From the NCBI GenBank assembly GCA_903936705.1, contig CAIZWN010000018.1, forward strand, positions 1-62,028: 62,028 nt of DNA, read 5' to 3'. The DNA comes from an uncultured Myxococcales bacterium (lineage in GTDB: Bacteria > Myxococcota_A > UBA9042 > DTJE01). A model generated the notes under the pieces. The model was not told where the DNA came from. It was given only the letters and a program-made list of their open reading frames with translations, and ran no database searches. Position numbers and translations under genes: made by a program. Below, one piece after another: positions 27,828-35,496 of the stretch; within the stretch, counting starts at the first letter, position 1, and every line of letters begins with the position of its first letter.

Positions 27828-28599
27828 CAGGACGCAGGCCGTCTTCGGGTATCCCAGCGCGTTGCGTGATGTGACGACACACTATTGTCCGGGGTGTACC
27901 CACGGAGTCATACACCGGATGGTGGCCGAGGTTCTGGACGAACTTGGCGTGCGGTCACGGACGGTCGGCGTGGCTCCGGTCGGCTGTGCGGTGCTGGCGT
28001 ACGACTACTTCAATGCCGACATGCAGCAGGCTTCGCACGGACGCGCGCCGGCGGTTGCCACTGGCATCAAGCGCGCACGTCCCGATCTGGTCGTATTCAC
28101 CTACCAGGGTGACGGGGATCTGGCGTCGATCGGCATGAGCGAGATTCTCCACTGCGCGAACCGGGGCGAGAAGGTTACGGTCGTTTTCGTCAACAACGCG
28201 ATCTACGGAATGACGGGTGGCCAGATGGCTCCGACGACCATGCCGGGTCAGGTCACAACGACGTCGCCCCTGGGACGGGACGTCCGTCTGGCTGGGGAAC
28301 CGATCCGGATGGCCGAGATGCTGTGTACCCTGCGTACACCGGCCTTCGTTGCACGTGGTGCGGTTCACCGGCCGCTGCATGCGGTCAGGACCAAGGACCT
28401 GCTGAGGCGGGCGTTCACCTACCAGGTCGAAGATCGTTGTTTCAGCATGGTGGAGATTCTTTCCACATGCCCGACCAACTGGGGGCTGCCGCCGCAAGAA
28501 GCTTGCGATTGGGTCGAACAAACCATGGTCCCGTACTTTCCGCTGGGCATATTCAAGACGCCCGACGGCAGCGATCGGGCACCGCGGCCCGTGTGGTGA
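27820..28599 (+). CDS. 2-oxoacid:ferredoxin oxidoreductase beta subunit (TPP-binding)
   Basis: 259 residues from ATG 27820, with GGAGG upstream. THYCPGCTHG (about residues 20-29) and the TPP/Mg motif GDGDLAS...NNAIYGMTGG (about 94-130) are diagnostic of the OFOR beta subunit. There is no ferredoxin domain of its own, so clusters must come from the delta-like ferredoxin encoded upstream. Gene order delta-alpha-beta-gamma matches known Vor/Kor operons. Confidence 0.92.
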   Translation: MPDRTQAVFGYPSALRDVTTHYCPGCTHGVIHRMVAEVLDELGVRSRTVGVAPVGCAVLAYDYFNADMQQASHGRAPAVATGIKRARPDLVVFTYQGDGDLASIGMSEILHCANRGEKVTVVFVNNAIYGMTGGQMAPTTMPGQVTTTSPLGRDVRLAGEPIRMAEMLCTLRTPAFVARGAVHRPLHAVRTKDLLRRAFTYQVEDRCFSMVEILSTCPTNWGLPPQEACDWVEQTMVPYFPLGIFKTPDGSDRAPRPVW

Positions 28600-28689
28600 T
28601 CGAAGGCCGACGGCCGGTCGCCGAACGACCGATCGCGGGCATTGCTTGTCGAGGGTGAACGGCCGACGACCGACGGCCGACGAGGAGCC
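28600..28689. repeat. Low-complexity spacer rich in GGCCGACGGCCG-type repeats
   Basis: The only sizeable gap inside the operon core (90 bp). It contains several imperfect copies of CCGACGGCC (around 28606, 28663 and 28674), some as inverted pairs, and no gene. A related tract on the opposite strand lies at about 60627-60685. It could form hairpins that tune expression of the gamma and downstream genes (inference). Confidence 0.5.
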
Positions 28690-29268
28690 ATGCAGCACGA
28701 CATGATCATAGCGGGCTTCGGCGGCCAAGGGGCGCTGCTGATCGGGAAGATGCTGGCGTATGCCGGGATGCACCAGGGGAAGGAGGTATCCTGGCTGCCT
28801 TCGTACGGTCCAGAGATGCGCGGCGGGACAGCGAACTGCACTGTGGTGATCTCGGACCGGCCCGTTGGGTCGCCCGTGATTAAAACGCCGCGGGCGCTGC
28901 TGGCGCTGAACCTGCCCTCGCTGGACAAGTTCGAGGATTTGGTGCGTCCGGGCGGCGTGATCCTGGTCAACACCTCGCTGGTGAATCGCGAGGCCCACAG
29001 GACCGATTTGAAGATCGTCAAGGTGGCTGCGAACGATATTGCGAACGACCTTGGCAACCCGCGTGGCGCAAACATGGTGGCGCTGGGGGCCTTCGTAGGG
29101 GCGACCGGAGTGGTGGACTTGTGCGAAGTCGAGGCTCTGGTACGCGAAACGTTCGCGCGCAAGCCGGCTCTGGTCGAGGCGAATCTGACAGCCCTGTTTG
29201 CCGGCTTTGCGGCGGTGGGAGGGGCGATGGCGGATGATGTGGCGGCGACGCCCGTGGGCAATTCGTAA
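28690..29268 (+). CDS. 2-oxoacid:ferredoxin oxidoreductase gamma subunit
   Basis: 192 residues from ATG 28690, just after GAGGAG. The nucleotide-like fold motif IIAGFGGQGALLIGKMLAYA (about 5-24), the SYGPEMRGGTA loop and LNLPSLDKFEDLV are typical of the KorC/VorC gamma subunit (PFOR domain III, CoA-binding side). Its TAA shares one base with the ATG of the NuoE-like gene (TAATG), which ties the oxidoreductase to the redox module translationally. Confidence 0.92.
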   Translation: MQHDMIIAGFGGQGALLIGKMLAYAGMHQGKEVSWLPSYGPEMRGGTANCTVVISDRPVGSPVIKTPRALLALNLPSLDKFEDLVRPGGVILVNTSLVNREAHRTDLKIVKVAANDIANDLGNPRGANMVALGAFVGATGVVDLCEVEALVRETFARKPALVEANLTALFAGFAAVGGAMADDVAATPVGNS

Positions 29269-29750
29269 TGGGTGACGCGATGTCCGGCTATTCGTGCGTT
29301 GACCATGGACTCGTGGACGCGATCCTCGAACGGTATCCGCGGGAGGAGCCTTCGTTGATCCAGGTGTTGCAGGACGTGCAAAGGGCCTACAACTTCCTGC
29401 CGTGTGAGGTTCTGACGCGCGTCTCACGTGAACTGGGCGTGCCGTTGTCCAAGGTGTTCAGCGTAGCCACATTCTACAAGGCGTTCTCGCTGACGCCTCA
29501 GGGCAGGGTCATCATCAAGGTCTGCACAGGAACCGCCTGTCACATACGTGGCGCGCCTCTACTGATCGAGGAAGTCCAGCGCCGCCTGGGAATCCTGCCG
29601 GGGGGGACGACCGAGGACGCGGCGTTCAGCCTGCATACCGTGAACTGCGTGGGTGCCTGCGCCATGGCCCCGGTGGTCATCGTTGGCGACAAGTACCTGG
29701 GGAATGCCAAGGCGGCCGGCCTGGCAGCGCACCTCACGCGGGGGGAGTGA
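29268..29750 (+). CDS. NuoE-like [2Fe-2S] thioredoxin-fold subunit
   Basis: 160 residues. The [2Fe-2S] ligands are in CTGTAC (CxxxxC, about residues 85-90) and CVGAC (CxxxC, about 126-130), as in NuoE, HndA and HydC. The helical N-terminus (SLIQVLQDVQRAYNFLP) is also typical. It passes electrons to or from the NuoF-like flavin subunit, in the cytoplasm. It lies between the gamma-subunit gene (1-bp overlap) and the NuoF-like gene (3-bp gap). Confidence 0.92.
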   Translation: MGDAMSGYSCVDHGLVDAILERYPREEPSLIQVLQDVQRAYNFLPCEVLTRVSRELGVPLSKVFSVATFYKAFSLTPQGRVIIKVCTGTACHIRGAPLLIEEVQRRLGILPGGTTEDAAFSLHTVNCVGACAMAPVVIVGDKYLGNAKAAGLAAHLTRGE

Positions 29751-29753
29751 TCG

Positions 29754-31655
29754 ATGCGAATCGAGTCGCGCCAGCAGTTCGACACGGCCGTGGCTGCGGC
29801 CCGCGATACCAGGCTTTCGAAGGGTCGCGAAGTCTGGGTGTGCTGTGGGACCGGGTGCCTGGCGAACGGGTCGAAGGCAGTAGCCCAGGCGTTTGACGAC
29901 CGGATACGCGAGGACGGCCTCCAGGCTTCGCTGGGCCTGTACCACAAGACCACAGGTTGCCACGGGTTTTGCGAGCGCGGGCCTCTGGTCGTGATCCAGC
30001 CCGAGGGGCTGCTGTACACACGGGTGCGTGTTTCCGACGTACCCGAGATCCTCGATAGGACCGTCAGGAACGGCGAAGTGATTCCCAGGCTTTTGTACAA
30101 GGACCCGGCTACAAGGCAGTCGTACGCGAAGTACGACGAGATTCCCTTCTACAAGCACCAGATAAGGGTCTCGATGCGGAACATCGGGCGCATCGACCCG
30201 GAGGACCTGGACGACGCGTTGGCGCATGGCGCATACGCGGGGCTTGCGAAGGCGCTGTTCCAGATGACGCCCGATCAGGTGATTGCCGAGATCGAGGCGT
30301 CCGGCCTGCGTGGCCGGGGCGGCGCGGGATTCGTGACGGCCAGGAAGTGGAAGGCTTGCCGGAAGGCGAGGGGGGATCGAAAGTTCGTTCTGTGCAACGG
30401 GGACGAGGGCGATCCGGGCGCGTTCAAGGACCGTTCGATAATGGAGGGAGATCCCCACGGCGTGCTGGAAGGCATGATTATCGGCGCCTACGCGATAGGC
30501 GCGCACGAAGGGTACCTGTATGTTCGCGACGAGTACCCGCTGGCCGTTGTGAACGTGCAGAAGGCGATCGAGGCTGCGCGCGAACGGGGCCTGCTGGGGA
30601 CGAACATTCTGGGGACCGGATTCGCCTTCGACCTGCGTATCAGCCGGGGAGGCGGTGCTTTCGTCTGCGGCGAATCGTCGGCGCTGATGCGATCGATAGA
30701 GGGCCGGACCGGCGAGCCGCGTGCGAAGTATGTTCACGCTTCGGACAAGGGGTTGTTCGACCTGCCGACGAACCTCAACAACGTCGAGACCTGGGCCGAC
30801 GTGGGCGCGATTATTGTCAATGGCGGCGCCTGGTTTGCAGGTTGGGGTACCGAGAGATCGAAGGGCACCAAGGCCTTCAGCCTGGTAGGCAAGGTCAAGA
30901 ACACCGGATTGATCGAACTGCCGATGGGCACGACGCTGCGGCACATCCTGTACGACATCGGTGGGGGGATGCTGAAGGACCGGCCATTCAAGGCCGTTCA
31001 GACCGGCGGCCCTTCGGGGGGTTGTCTTCCCGCGGACAAGCTGGACCTGCCGGTTGACTACGAGATCCTCTCCGAGAACGGTTCGATGATGGGTTCCGGC
31101 GGCATGATCGTAATGGACGATCGGACGTGCATGGTCGATGTTGCCCGGTACTTTCTGAAGTTCCTGTCCGAGGAGTCGTGCGGCAAGTGCGTGCCGTGTC
31201 GCGAGGGCCTCAAGCAGATGCTGCTGATATTCGATGACATCGTCTCGGGCAGGGGGAAGACTGGCGACGTCGAGCGCATCGAGCGACTGTGTCAGGGCAT
31301 GCAACTGGGCAGCCTTTGCGAGCTGGGCAAATCGGCTCCGAATCCGGTGCTGTCGACCCTGCGGTACTTCCGGGCCGAATACGAGGCGCACGTTGGACGA
31401 AAGGCATGTCCTGCCGGGATGTGCCGGGACCTTACTGCCTACGAGATCGTCCAGGAGTCCTGCACCGGTTGTCACCAGTGCCCGAAGGTTTGCCCGACCG
31501 AGGCGATTTCGGGTGGCGCCAAGATGAAGCACGTCATCGATCAGGCAAAGTGCATCTCATGTGGCGCGTGCTTCGACGTGTGCCCCGAGGACTGTATCCG
31601 CTTCTTCCCTCGGGCTGAAGCGAAGGAGGCGGCGCATGCCAACGCTGACCATTGA
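29754..31655 (+). CDS. NuoF-like NAD(H)/FMN subunit with extra N- and C-terminal clusters (HydB/HndC type)
   Basis: 633 residues, far longer than plain NuoF (about 430). An N-terminal thioredoxin-like [2Fe-2S] domain has Cys at about 30-35 and 68-72 (VCCGTGC, TTGCHGFC). The NAD/FMN core has GRGGAGF (about 184), NGDEGDPGAFKDR and CGESSALMRS, followed by an SLBB domain and the NuoF [4Fe-4S] site ESCGKCVPCREG (about 475). Two more [4Fe-4S] sites end the protein (CTGCHQCPKVCP about 569, CISCGACFDVCP about 599). This layout matches HydB/HndC of multimeric, often electron-bifurcating, NAD-linked enzymes (family knowledge). Bifurcation here is only a possibility. Confidence 0.92.
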   Translation: MRIESRQQFDTAVAAARDTRLSKGREVWVCCGTGCLANGSKAVAQAFDDRIREDGLQASLGLYHKTTGCHGFCERGPLVVIQPEGLLYTRVRVSDVPEILDRTVRNGEVIPRLLYKDPATRQSYAKYDEIPFYKHQIRVSMRNIGRIDPEDLDDALAHGAYAGLAKALFQMTPDQVIAEIEASGLRGRGGAGFVTARKWKACRKARGDRKFVLCNGDEGDPGAFKDRSIMEGDPHGVLEGMIIGAYAIGAHEGYLYVRDEYPLAVVNVQKAIEAARERGLLGTNILGTGFAFDLRISRGGGAFVCGESSALMRSIEGRTGEPRAKYVHASDKGLFDLPTNLNNVETWADVGAIIVNGGAWFAGWGTERSKGTKAFSLVGKVKNTGLIELPMGTTLRHILYDIGGGMLKDRPFKAVQTGGPSGGCLPADKLDLPVDYEILSENGSMMGSGGMIVMDDRTCMVDVARYFLKFLSEESCGKCVPCREGLKQMLLIFDDIVSGRGKTGDVERIERLCQGMQLGSLCELGKSAPNPVLSTLRYFRAEYEAHVGRKACPAGMCRDLTAYEIVQESCTGCHQCPKVCPTEAISGGAKMKHVIDQAKCISCGACFDVCPEDCIRFFPRAEAKEAAHANADH

Positions 31656-32412
31656 CGGACATACCGTGCACGCCGATCACGGCCAGTTCCTGCTGGCTGC
31701 GTGCCGTTCGGCGGGCATCCAGATTCCGACGTTGTGCGACCATCCGGCCGTGGAACCTTACGGCGGGTGCCGGTTGTGCGTCGTTGACGTCACCCGTCCC
31801 GAATGGAACGGTTGGTGCAAGATGGTGGTGGCGTGCCTGTTCCCCGTCGAGGACGGCATCGTGGTCCACACGGCATCGACGCGCGTGATCGAAGTGCGGA
31901 AGGTGGTGCTGGACCTGCTGTTGGCGCGTTGCCCCGATACGCCTCTGGTCAGGGACCTGGCTGCCAGGCACGGCATTCTGGCGACTTCGTATGTTCGTAA
32001 CCAGCAGCCTACGGACTGCATTCTTTGTGGCCTGTGCACCCGGATCTGCGATCGGATGGGGATGTCGGCAATCGGCAGCGTGGATCGCGGTGCCGGGCGC
32101 GAGATTGCTACGCCATTCCGCGAGCCGCCGGCCGCGTGCATCGGCTGCCTGGCGTGTGCCGAGATCTGTCCCACCGGATTCATCCGGTACGAATCGGGGA
32201 CCGCTCGCCGAAAGATCTGGGACAAGGATTTCGACATGCTGCGGTGCCCGCGGTGCGGTCGCTCGCACATCACGGTCGCGCAGGCGGACTTCTTTGCGGG
32301 GCGCGGAGGTGTTCCCAGGTCGTACTTCGAGATCTGCGATGTCTGCAAACGCAAGGATCTGGCGGTTGCAGCGACACGACTGGCATGCGCCACCGAGACA
32401 CCGGCGAGGTGA
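31636..32412 (+). CDS. Short NuoG/HoxU-like Fe-S subunit with extra C-terminal Cys pairs
   Basis: 258 residues from ATG 31636, overlapping the NuoF-like gene by 20 bp; GAAGGAGG lies upstream. The N-terminal [2Fe-2S] domain uses Cys34, Cys45, Cys48 and Cys67. Two [4Fe-4S] sites follow at Cys128/131/134 with Cys178, and Cys168/171/174 with Cys138. The His-ligated NuoG cluster motif is not seen. After these, residues 204-237 carry CPRC and CDVC pairs 26 residues apart, a possible zinc ribbon or rubredoxin-like site not expected in HoxU/NuoG N-terminal proteins. There is no hydrogenase H-cluster and no molybdopterin domain, so the catalytic partner is presumably the 2-oxoacid oxidoreductase. Confidence 0.88.
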   Translation: MPTLTIDGHTVHADHGQFLLAACRSAGIQIPTLCDHPAVEPYGGCRLCVVDVTRPEWNGWCKMVVACLFPVEDGIVVHTASTRVIEVRKVVLDLLLARCPDTPLVRDLAARHGILATSYVRNQQPTDCILCGLCTRICDRMGMSAIGSVDRGAGREIATPFREPPAACIGCLACAEICPTGFIRYESGTARRKIWDKDFDMLRCPRCGRSHITVAQADFFAGRGGVPRSYFEICDVCKRKDLAVAATRLACATETPAR

Positions 32413-32420
32413 GGGAAACG

Positions 32421-32876
32421 ATGGACCGCATCTACTGCGTGATCCCCGAGCGTTGCATCGCGTGCGGGAAGTGCGAACTGGCGTGTGCCTTCGCCCACGG
32501 GACCGATGGGCGTCCGGCAGCAACTCGAATCCACATCCATCGCAGGGGGCCTGACCTTGGGACCCCGATCGTGTGTCTGCAGTGCGACGACCCGTCCTGC
32601 CTTGCGTCCTGCCCGGTCGATGCCCTGGTATGGAGCGCGGCCACCGGTGCAATCGAGGTACTGCGGGATCGCTGCATACACTGCAGGATGTGCGTTGTGG
32701 CATGCCCGTTCGGGAACATGGTGTGGGACGAGGCACGCCACGAAGTGTCCAAGTGTGACCTGTGCGGGGGTGACCCGAAGTGCGTCCCCTTCTGTCCGAC
32801 GAAGGCGCTGGACTACGTGCCGGCAGACCGTGCTGCCTTGCTGCCCGAGGCGATCGCGCCTGGGACGCTGCGCTGA
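32421..32876 (+). CDS. Four-cluster ferredoxin of the HycB/CooF type
   Basis: 151 residues. Four cysteine groups match polyferredoxins of the CooF/HycB/DmsB family: CIACGKCELACA (about 12-23), CLQCDDPSCLASCP (about 52-65), CIHCRMCVVACP (about 85-96) and CDLCGGDPKCVPFCP (about 111-125), predicting four [4Fe-4S] clusters. Such subunits relay electrons between a catalytic unit and a partner. Last gene of the packed row, 8 bp after the NuoG-like gene. No membrane anchor gene follows, so the complex is probably soluble. Confidence 0.9.
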   Translation: MDRIYCVIPERCIACGKCELACAFAHGTDGRPAATRIHIHRRGPDLGTPIVCLQCDDPSCLASCPVDALVWSAATGAIEVLRDRCIHCRMCVVACPFGNMVWDEARHEVSKCDLCGGDPKCVPFCPTKALDYVPADRAALLPEAIAPGTLR

Positions 32877-32980
32877 ACCTTCTTCCTAGGTTGCGATGCC
32901 TTTCTTGATTCCTTCAGGGGTCCGAATCAAAACCAGTTATTCAGGCAAAGGCTTCCGGAGGATTCAAGGCCGGTTTCGAC

Positions 32981-33008
32981 TTGCCAGCCTCGAAATACAG
33001 GGCATAAT
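32981..33008 (+). promoter_or_regulatory. Candidate sigma70-type promoter of the carbamoyltransferase cluster
   Basis: TTGCCA (32981-32986), a 16-nt spacer and CATAAT (33003-33008), five of six matches in each box, end 27 nt before the GTG start at 33036. Confidence 0.45.
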
Positions 33009-33035
33009 TTCCTCGCTATTCGGGGACGGTGGTTG

Positions 33036-34898
33036 GTGAACATCCTGGGGATTTCGGCTTTCTACCACGACTCGGCCGCGGCGCTTGTCTGCGACGGCGA
33101 AGTGGTTGCCGCTGCCCAGGAGGAGCGCTTCACGCGGCGCAAGCACGACCCGTCATTCCCGGTGCTGGCTGCGCGATGGTGCCTGGACGAGGCCGGCCTT
33201 GGACTTGGCGATATTGATGCCGTCGTCTTCTACGAAAAACCTCTCCTGAAGTTCGAGCGCCTGCTGACCAGCTATGCAGAAAGAGCGCCGCGAGGTTTGC
33301 GCCAGTTTCTGGTATCGATGCCGCAGTGGCTTTCCGAAAAGCTTGCAGCCAGGAACTCGATCAGGGAGGGACTCAAGCGGATCGAGGCTGGGGCCGGCGG
33401 CAAGGTTCAATTGTGGTTTGGCGGGCATCACCGTTCGCATGCGGCATCGGCCTTCTTTCCTTCGCCGTTCGATCATGCTGCCGTGCTTACGGTAGATGGC
33501 GTCGGCGAGTGGGCGACGGCGACGATCGGGGAGGGCAGGGGAAACCGGCTGCATCTGCTGCGCGAACTCCACTGGCCAGATTCGGTCGGAATGCTTTACT
33601 CAGCCTTCACCTACTGGCTGGGTTTTCGTGTGAATTCCGGTGAGTACAAGCTGATGGGCCTTGCTCCATACGGGGATGCGAACTCTGAAAGAACAAGGAA
33701 TTTCGAGCAGATGATCCGCAGGGATCTGGTTGACGTGCGCTCGGATGGGTCGATTCGCCTGAACCGGGACCGCTTCGATTTCGAGACTGGGCTGCGCATG
33801 GTCCGTGACGGTGCCTGGGATGATCTTTTCGGCTTTGGGCGACGTCTCGAGCGTGACGATATTCTGCCGCATCACGCAGATCTGGCGCTGGCGATCCAGC
33901 GGGTGCTGGAAGATATCGTTCTGAGGATGGCGTGCACGGCCCGCGAGATGACGGGGGCTTCCAACCTGTGCCTTGCCGGGGGTGTCGCACTGAATTGCGT
34001 TGCGAACGCCGTGTTGCGCGACCGAGCTGGATTCGATTCCATCTGGATCCAGCCGGCGGCTGGTGACGCCGGTGGAGCGTTGGGAGCTGCACTGGATGCG
34101 TGGCATTCCAGGTGCGGTGGTGCGCGCACCGTTGACGGCACGGGCGACAGGATGCGCGGGGCGCTCCTGGGGCCTGGGATCGATGACAAGGATGTCGAAA
34201 AGGTAGCCAGGCGTCATCGTGCCCCAAACGTTCACCTCGAGGACGAGGGCGAATTGTGCGATCGGGTGGCGGCGATGCTTGCCGATGGCAAGGTTGTTGG
34301 CTGGGTTCAGGGGCGCATGGAGTGGGGGCCGCGCGCCCTTGGAAACCGCAGTATCCTGGCCGATGCCCGTGATCCCGAGATGCAGCGTCGCCTGAATTTG
34401 AAGATCAAGTTCCGGGAGGGATTCCGTCCCTTTGCTCCGGTGGTTTTGGCAGAAAGGACAGGCGAGTGGTTCGAGCCTGGCTCCCCGTCGCCTTACATGC
34501 TGTTCACGGCGCAGGTTTGTGCCAACCGGATGTTGCCAGGCGTCGATCAGCAGAGTGCCGGCAGGCCTTGGCGCCAGCAGCTCTACGTCGCCCGCTCGCA
34601 GGTGACTGCTGTGACTCACGTCGATGGCTCGGCGCGTCTGCAGACTGTTCATGCAGCTACGAACCCGCGTCTTCACAGGCTGCTTGCTGCCTTCGAGAAA
34701 CTGACCGGATGTCCGGTGCTGGTAAACACTTCCTTCAATGTCAGGGGCGAACCGATTGTTTGCAGTCCCGAGGACGCCTACCGATGCTTTCTGAACACCG
34801 AGATGGATGTTCTGGTAGTTGGAGATCGAATTTTCACGCGGGACCAGCAGGACCCCGAGGTGATTCGCCTGATGCGGGTCGGAGCTGGGGTTGATTGA
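33036..34898 (+). CDS. NodU/CmcH-family carbamoyltransferase
   Basis: 620 residues from GTG 33036, which gives the family N-terminus MNILGISAFYHDSAAA; TTG 33033 is the alternative. The N-terminal ASKHA-fold domain carries HHRSHAASAFFPSPF (metal-binding His), DGVGEW and EYKLMGLAPYG; the C-terminal YrdC-like part carries GRMEWGPRALGNRSIL and NTSFNVRGEPIV. These enzymes form carbamoyl-AMP from carbamoyl phosphate and ATP and pass the carbamoyl group to a hydroxyl of a sugar or natural product (family knowledge). The acceptor is unknown; the next two genes are the small membrane proteins that often accompany this family in glycan loci. Confidence 0.93.
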   Translation: MNILGISAFYHDSAAALVCDGEVVAAAQEERFTRRKHDPSFPVLAARWCLDEAGLGLGDIDAVVFYEKPLLKFERLLTSYAERAPRGLRQFLVSMPQWLSEKLAARNSIREGLKRIEAGAGGKVQLWFGGHHRSHAASAFFPSPFDHAAVLTVDGVGEWATATIGEGRGNRLHLLRELHWPDSVGMLYSAFTYWLGFRVNSGEYKLMGLAPYGDANSERTRNFEQMIRRDLVDVRSDGSIRLNRDRFDFETGLRMVRDGAWDDLFGFGRRLERDDILPHHADLALAIQRVLEDIVLRMACTAREMTGASNLCLAGGVALNCVANAVLRDRAGFDSIWIQPAAGDAGGALGAALDAWHSRCGGARTVDGTGDRMRGALLGPGIDDKDVEKVARRHRAPNVHLEDEGELCDRVAAMLADGKVVGWVQGRMEWGPRALGNRSILADARDPEMQRRLNLKIKFREGFRPFAPVVLAERTGEWFEPGSPSPYMLFTAQVCANRMLPGVDQQSAGRPWRQQLYVARSQVTAVTHVDGSARLQTVHAATNPRLHRLLAAFEKLTGCPVLVNTSFNVRGEPIVCSPEDAYRCFLNTEMDVLVVGDRIFTRDQQDPEVIRLMRVGAGVD

Positions 34899-34910
34899 AG
34901 CGAGGTGAAC

Positions 34911-35060
34911 GTGGAGACGTTGAAGGATCTATGGGCATTCCTGAAGGTGCGAAAGCGATGGTGGCTGCTGCCGATCTTGTTGGCATTGGGAATGGTCGGC
35001 CTGCTGGCGGTGGCCGGAAGTAATGCGGCGGTGTCGCCCTTCATCTACACACTTTTCTAG
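34911..35060 (+). CDS. DUF5989-like single-pass membrane microprotein
   Basis: 49 residues from GTG 34911, with GAGGTGA ending 3 nt upstream; GTG 34905 would add two residues. The sequence has a charged N-terminus (TLKDLWAFLKVRKRWWLLP), one hydrophobic helix and the ending SPFIYTLF, matching the DUF5989 pattern I know from small proteins encoded beside carbamoyltransferases. Probably an inner-membrane partner of the carbamoyltransferase and the SxtJ-like protein; its biochemical role is unknown. Confidence 0.82.
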   Translation: METLKDLWAFLKVRKRWWLLPILLALGMVGLLAVAGSNAAVSPFIYTLF

Positions 35061-35068
35061 GGGGCCGC

Positions 35069-35446
35069 GTGCGTACACCAGGAATCGACGAACGCGAGAG
35101 GCTGATGACCCTGTCGGCCCTGGCCTCGGTCGTCCTGATTCTTGGCCTTGCGACAGACCCGGTTATCGGTGGGATCGCTGCCCTGTGCTTGCTGCTGCTG
35201 TCGTTGTTCCTGCCGGTGCCCGCGGCATGGTTTGTTGCCGGATGGAAGGCGATAACCCATCGGCTGTTCGGCGTGGTCATGTCGATTCTTCTGGTGCTGG
35301 TGCACCTGCTGGTGCTGACCCCAATCGGGCTGCTGCGCCGGATGTGCAGGCAGGCGTCCCAGTCGTCCCAGTCGTCCACCATGTTCGTTGAGGCCGATGA
35401 GCCGCAGTCCGGCCCCGATCAATCGTCGTGGGATCGTCCTGGTTGA
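35069..35446 (+). CDS. SxtJ-like small membrane protein
   Basis: 125 residues from GTG 35069, only 8 bp after the DUF5989-like gene. Three hydrophobic segments (about 13-35, 38-60 and 68-92), an ending LLRRMCRQ, then a polar tail rich in Ser, Gln and Asp. Size, topology and the position after a carbamoyltransferase and DUF5989 match SxtJ-family membrane proteins (family knowledge; the name comes from saxitoxin clusters and implies no toxin here). Function not established. Confidence 0.72.
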   Translation: MRTPGIDERERLMTLSALASVVLILGLATDPVIGGIAALCLLLLSLFLPVPAAWFVAGWKAITHRLFGVVMSILLVLVHLLVLTPIGLLRRMCRQASQSSQSSTMFVEADEPQSGPDQSSWDRPG

Positions 35447-35496
35447 TTCGGGTCCTGGTGCGGATCCAAGCGTGACTGGTCGGGGAAGGCATTTAA

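Noticed and set aside
29559-31532. 657-codon minus-strand frame opposite the NuoF-like gene
   Set aside because: High-GC antisense frame; the plus strand holds an intact Fe-S/NAD protein in an operon.
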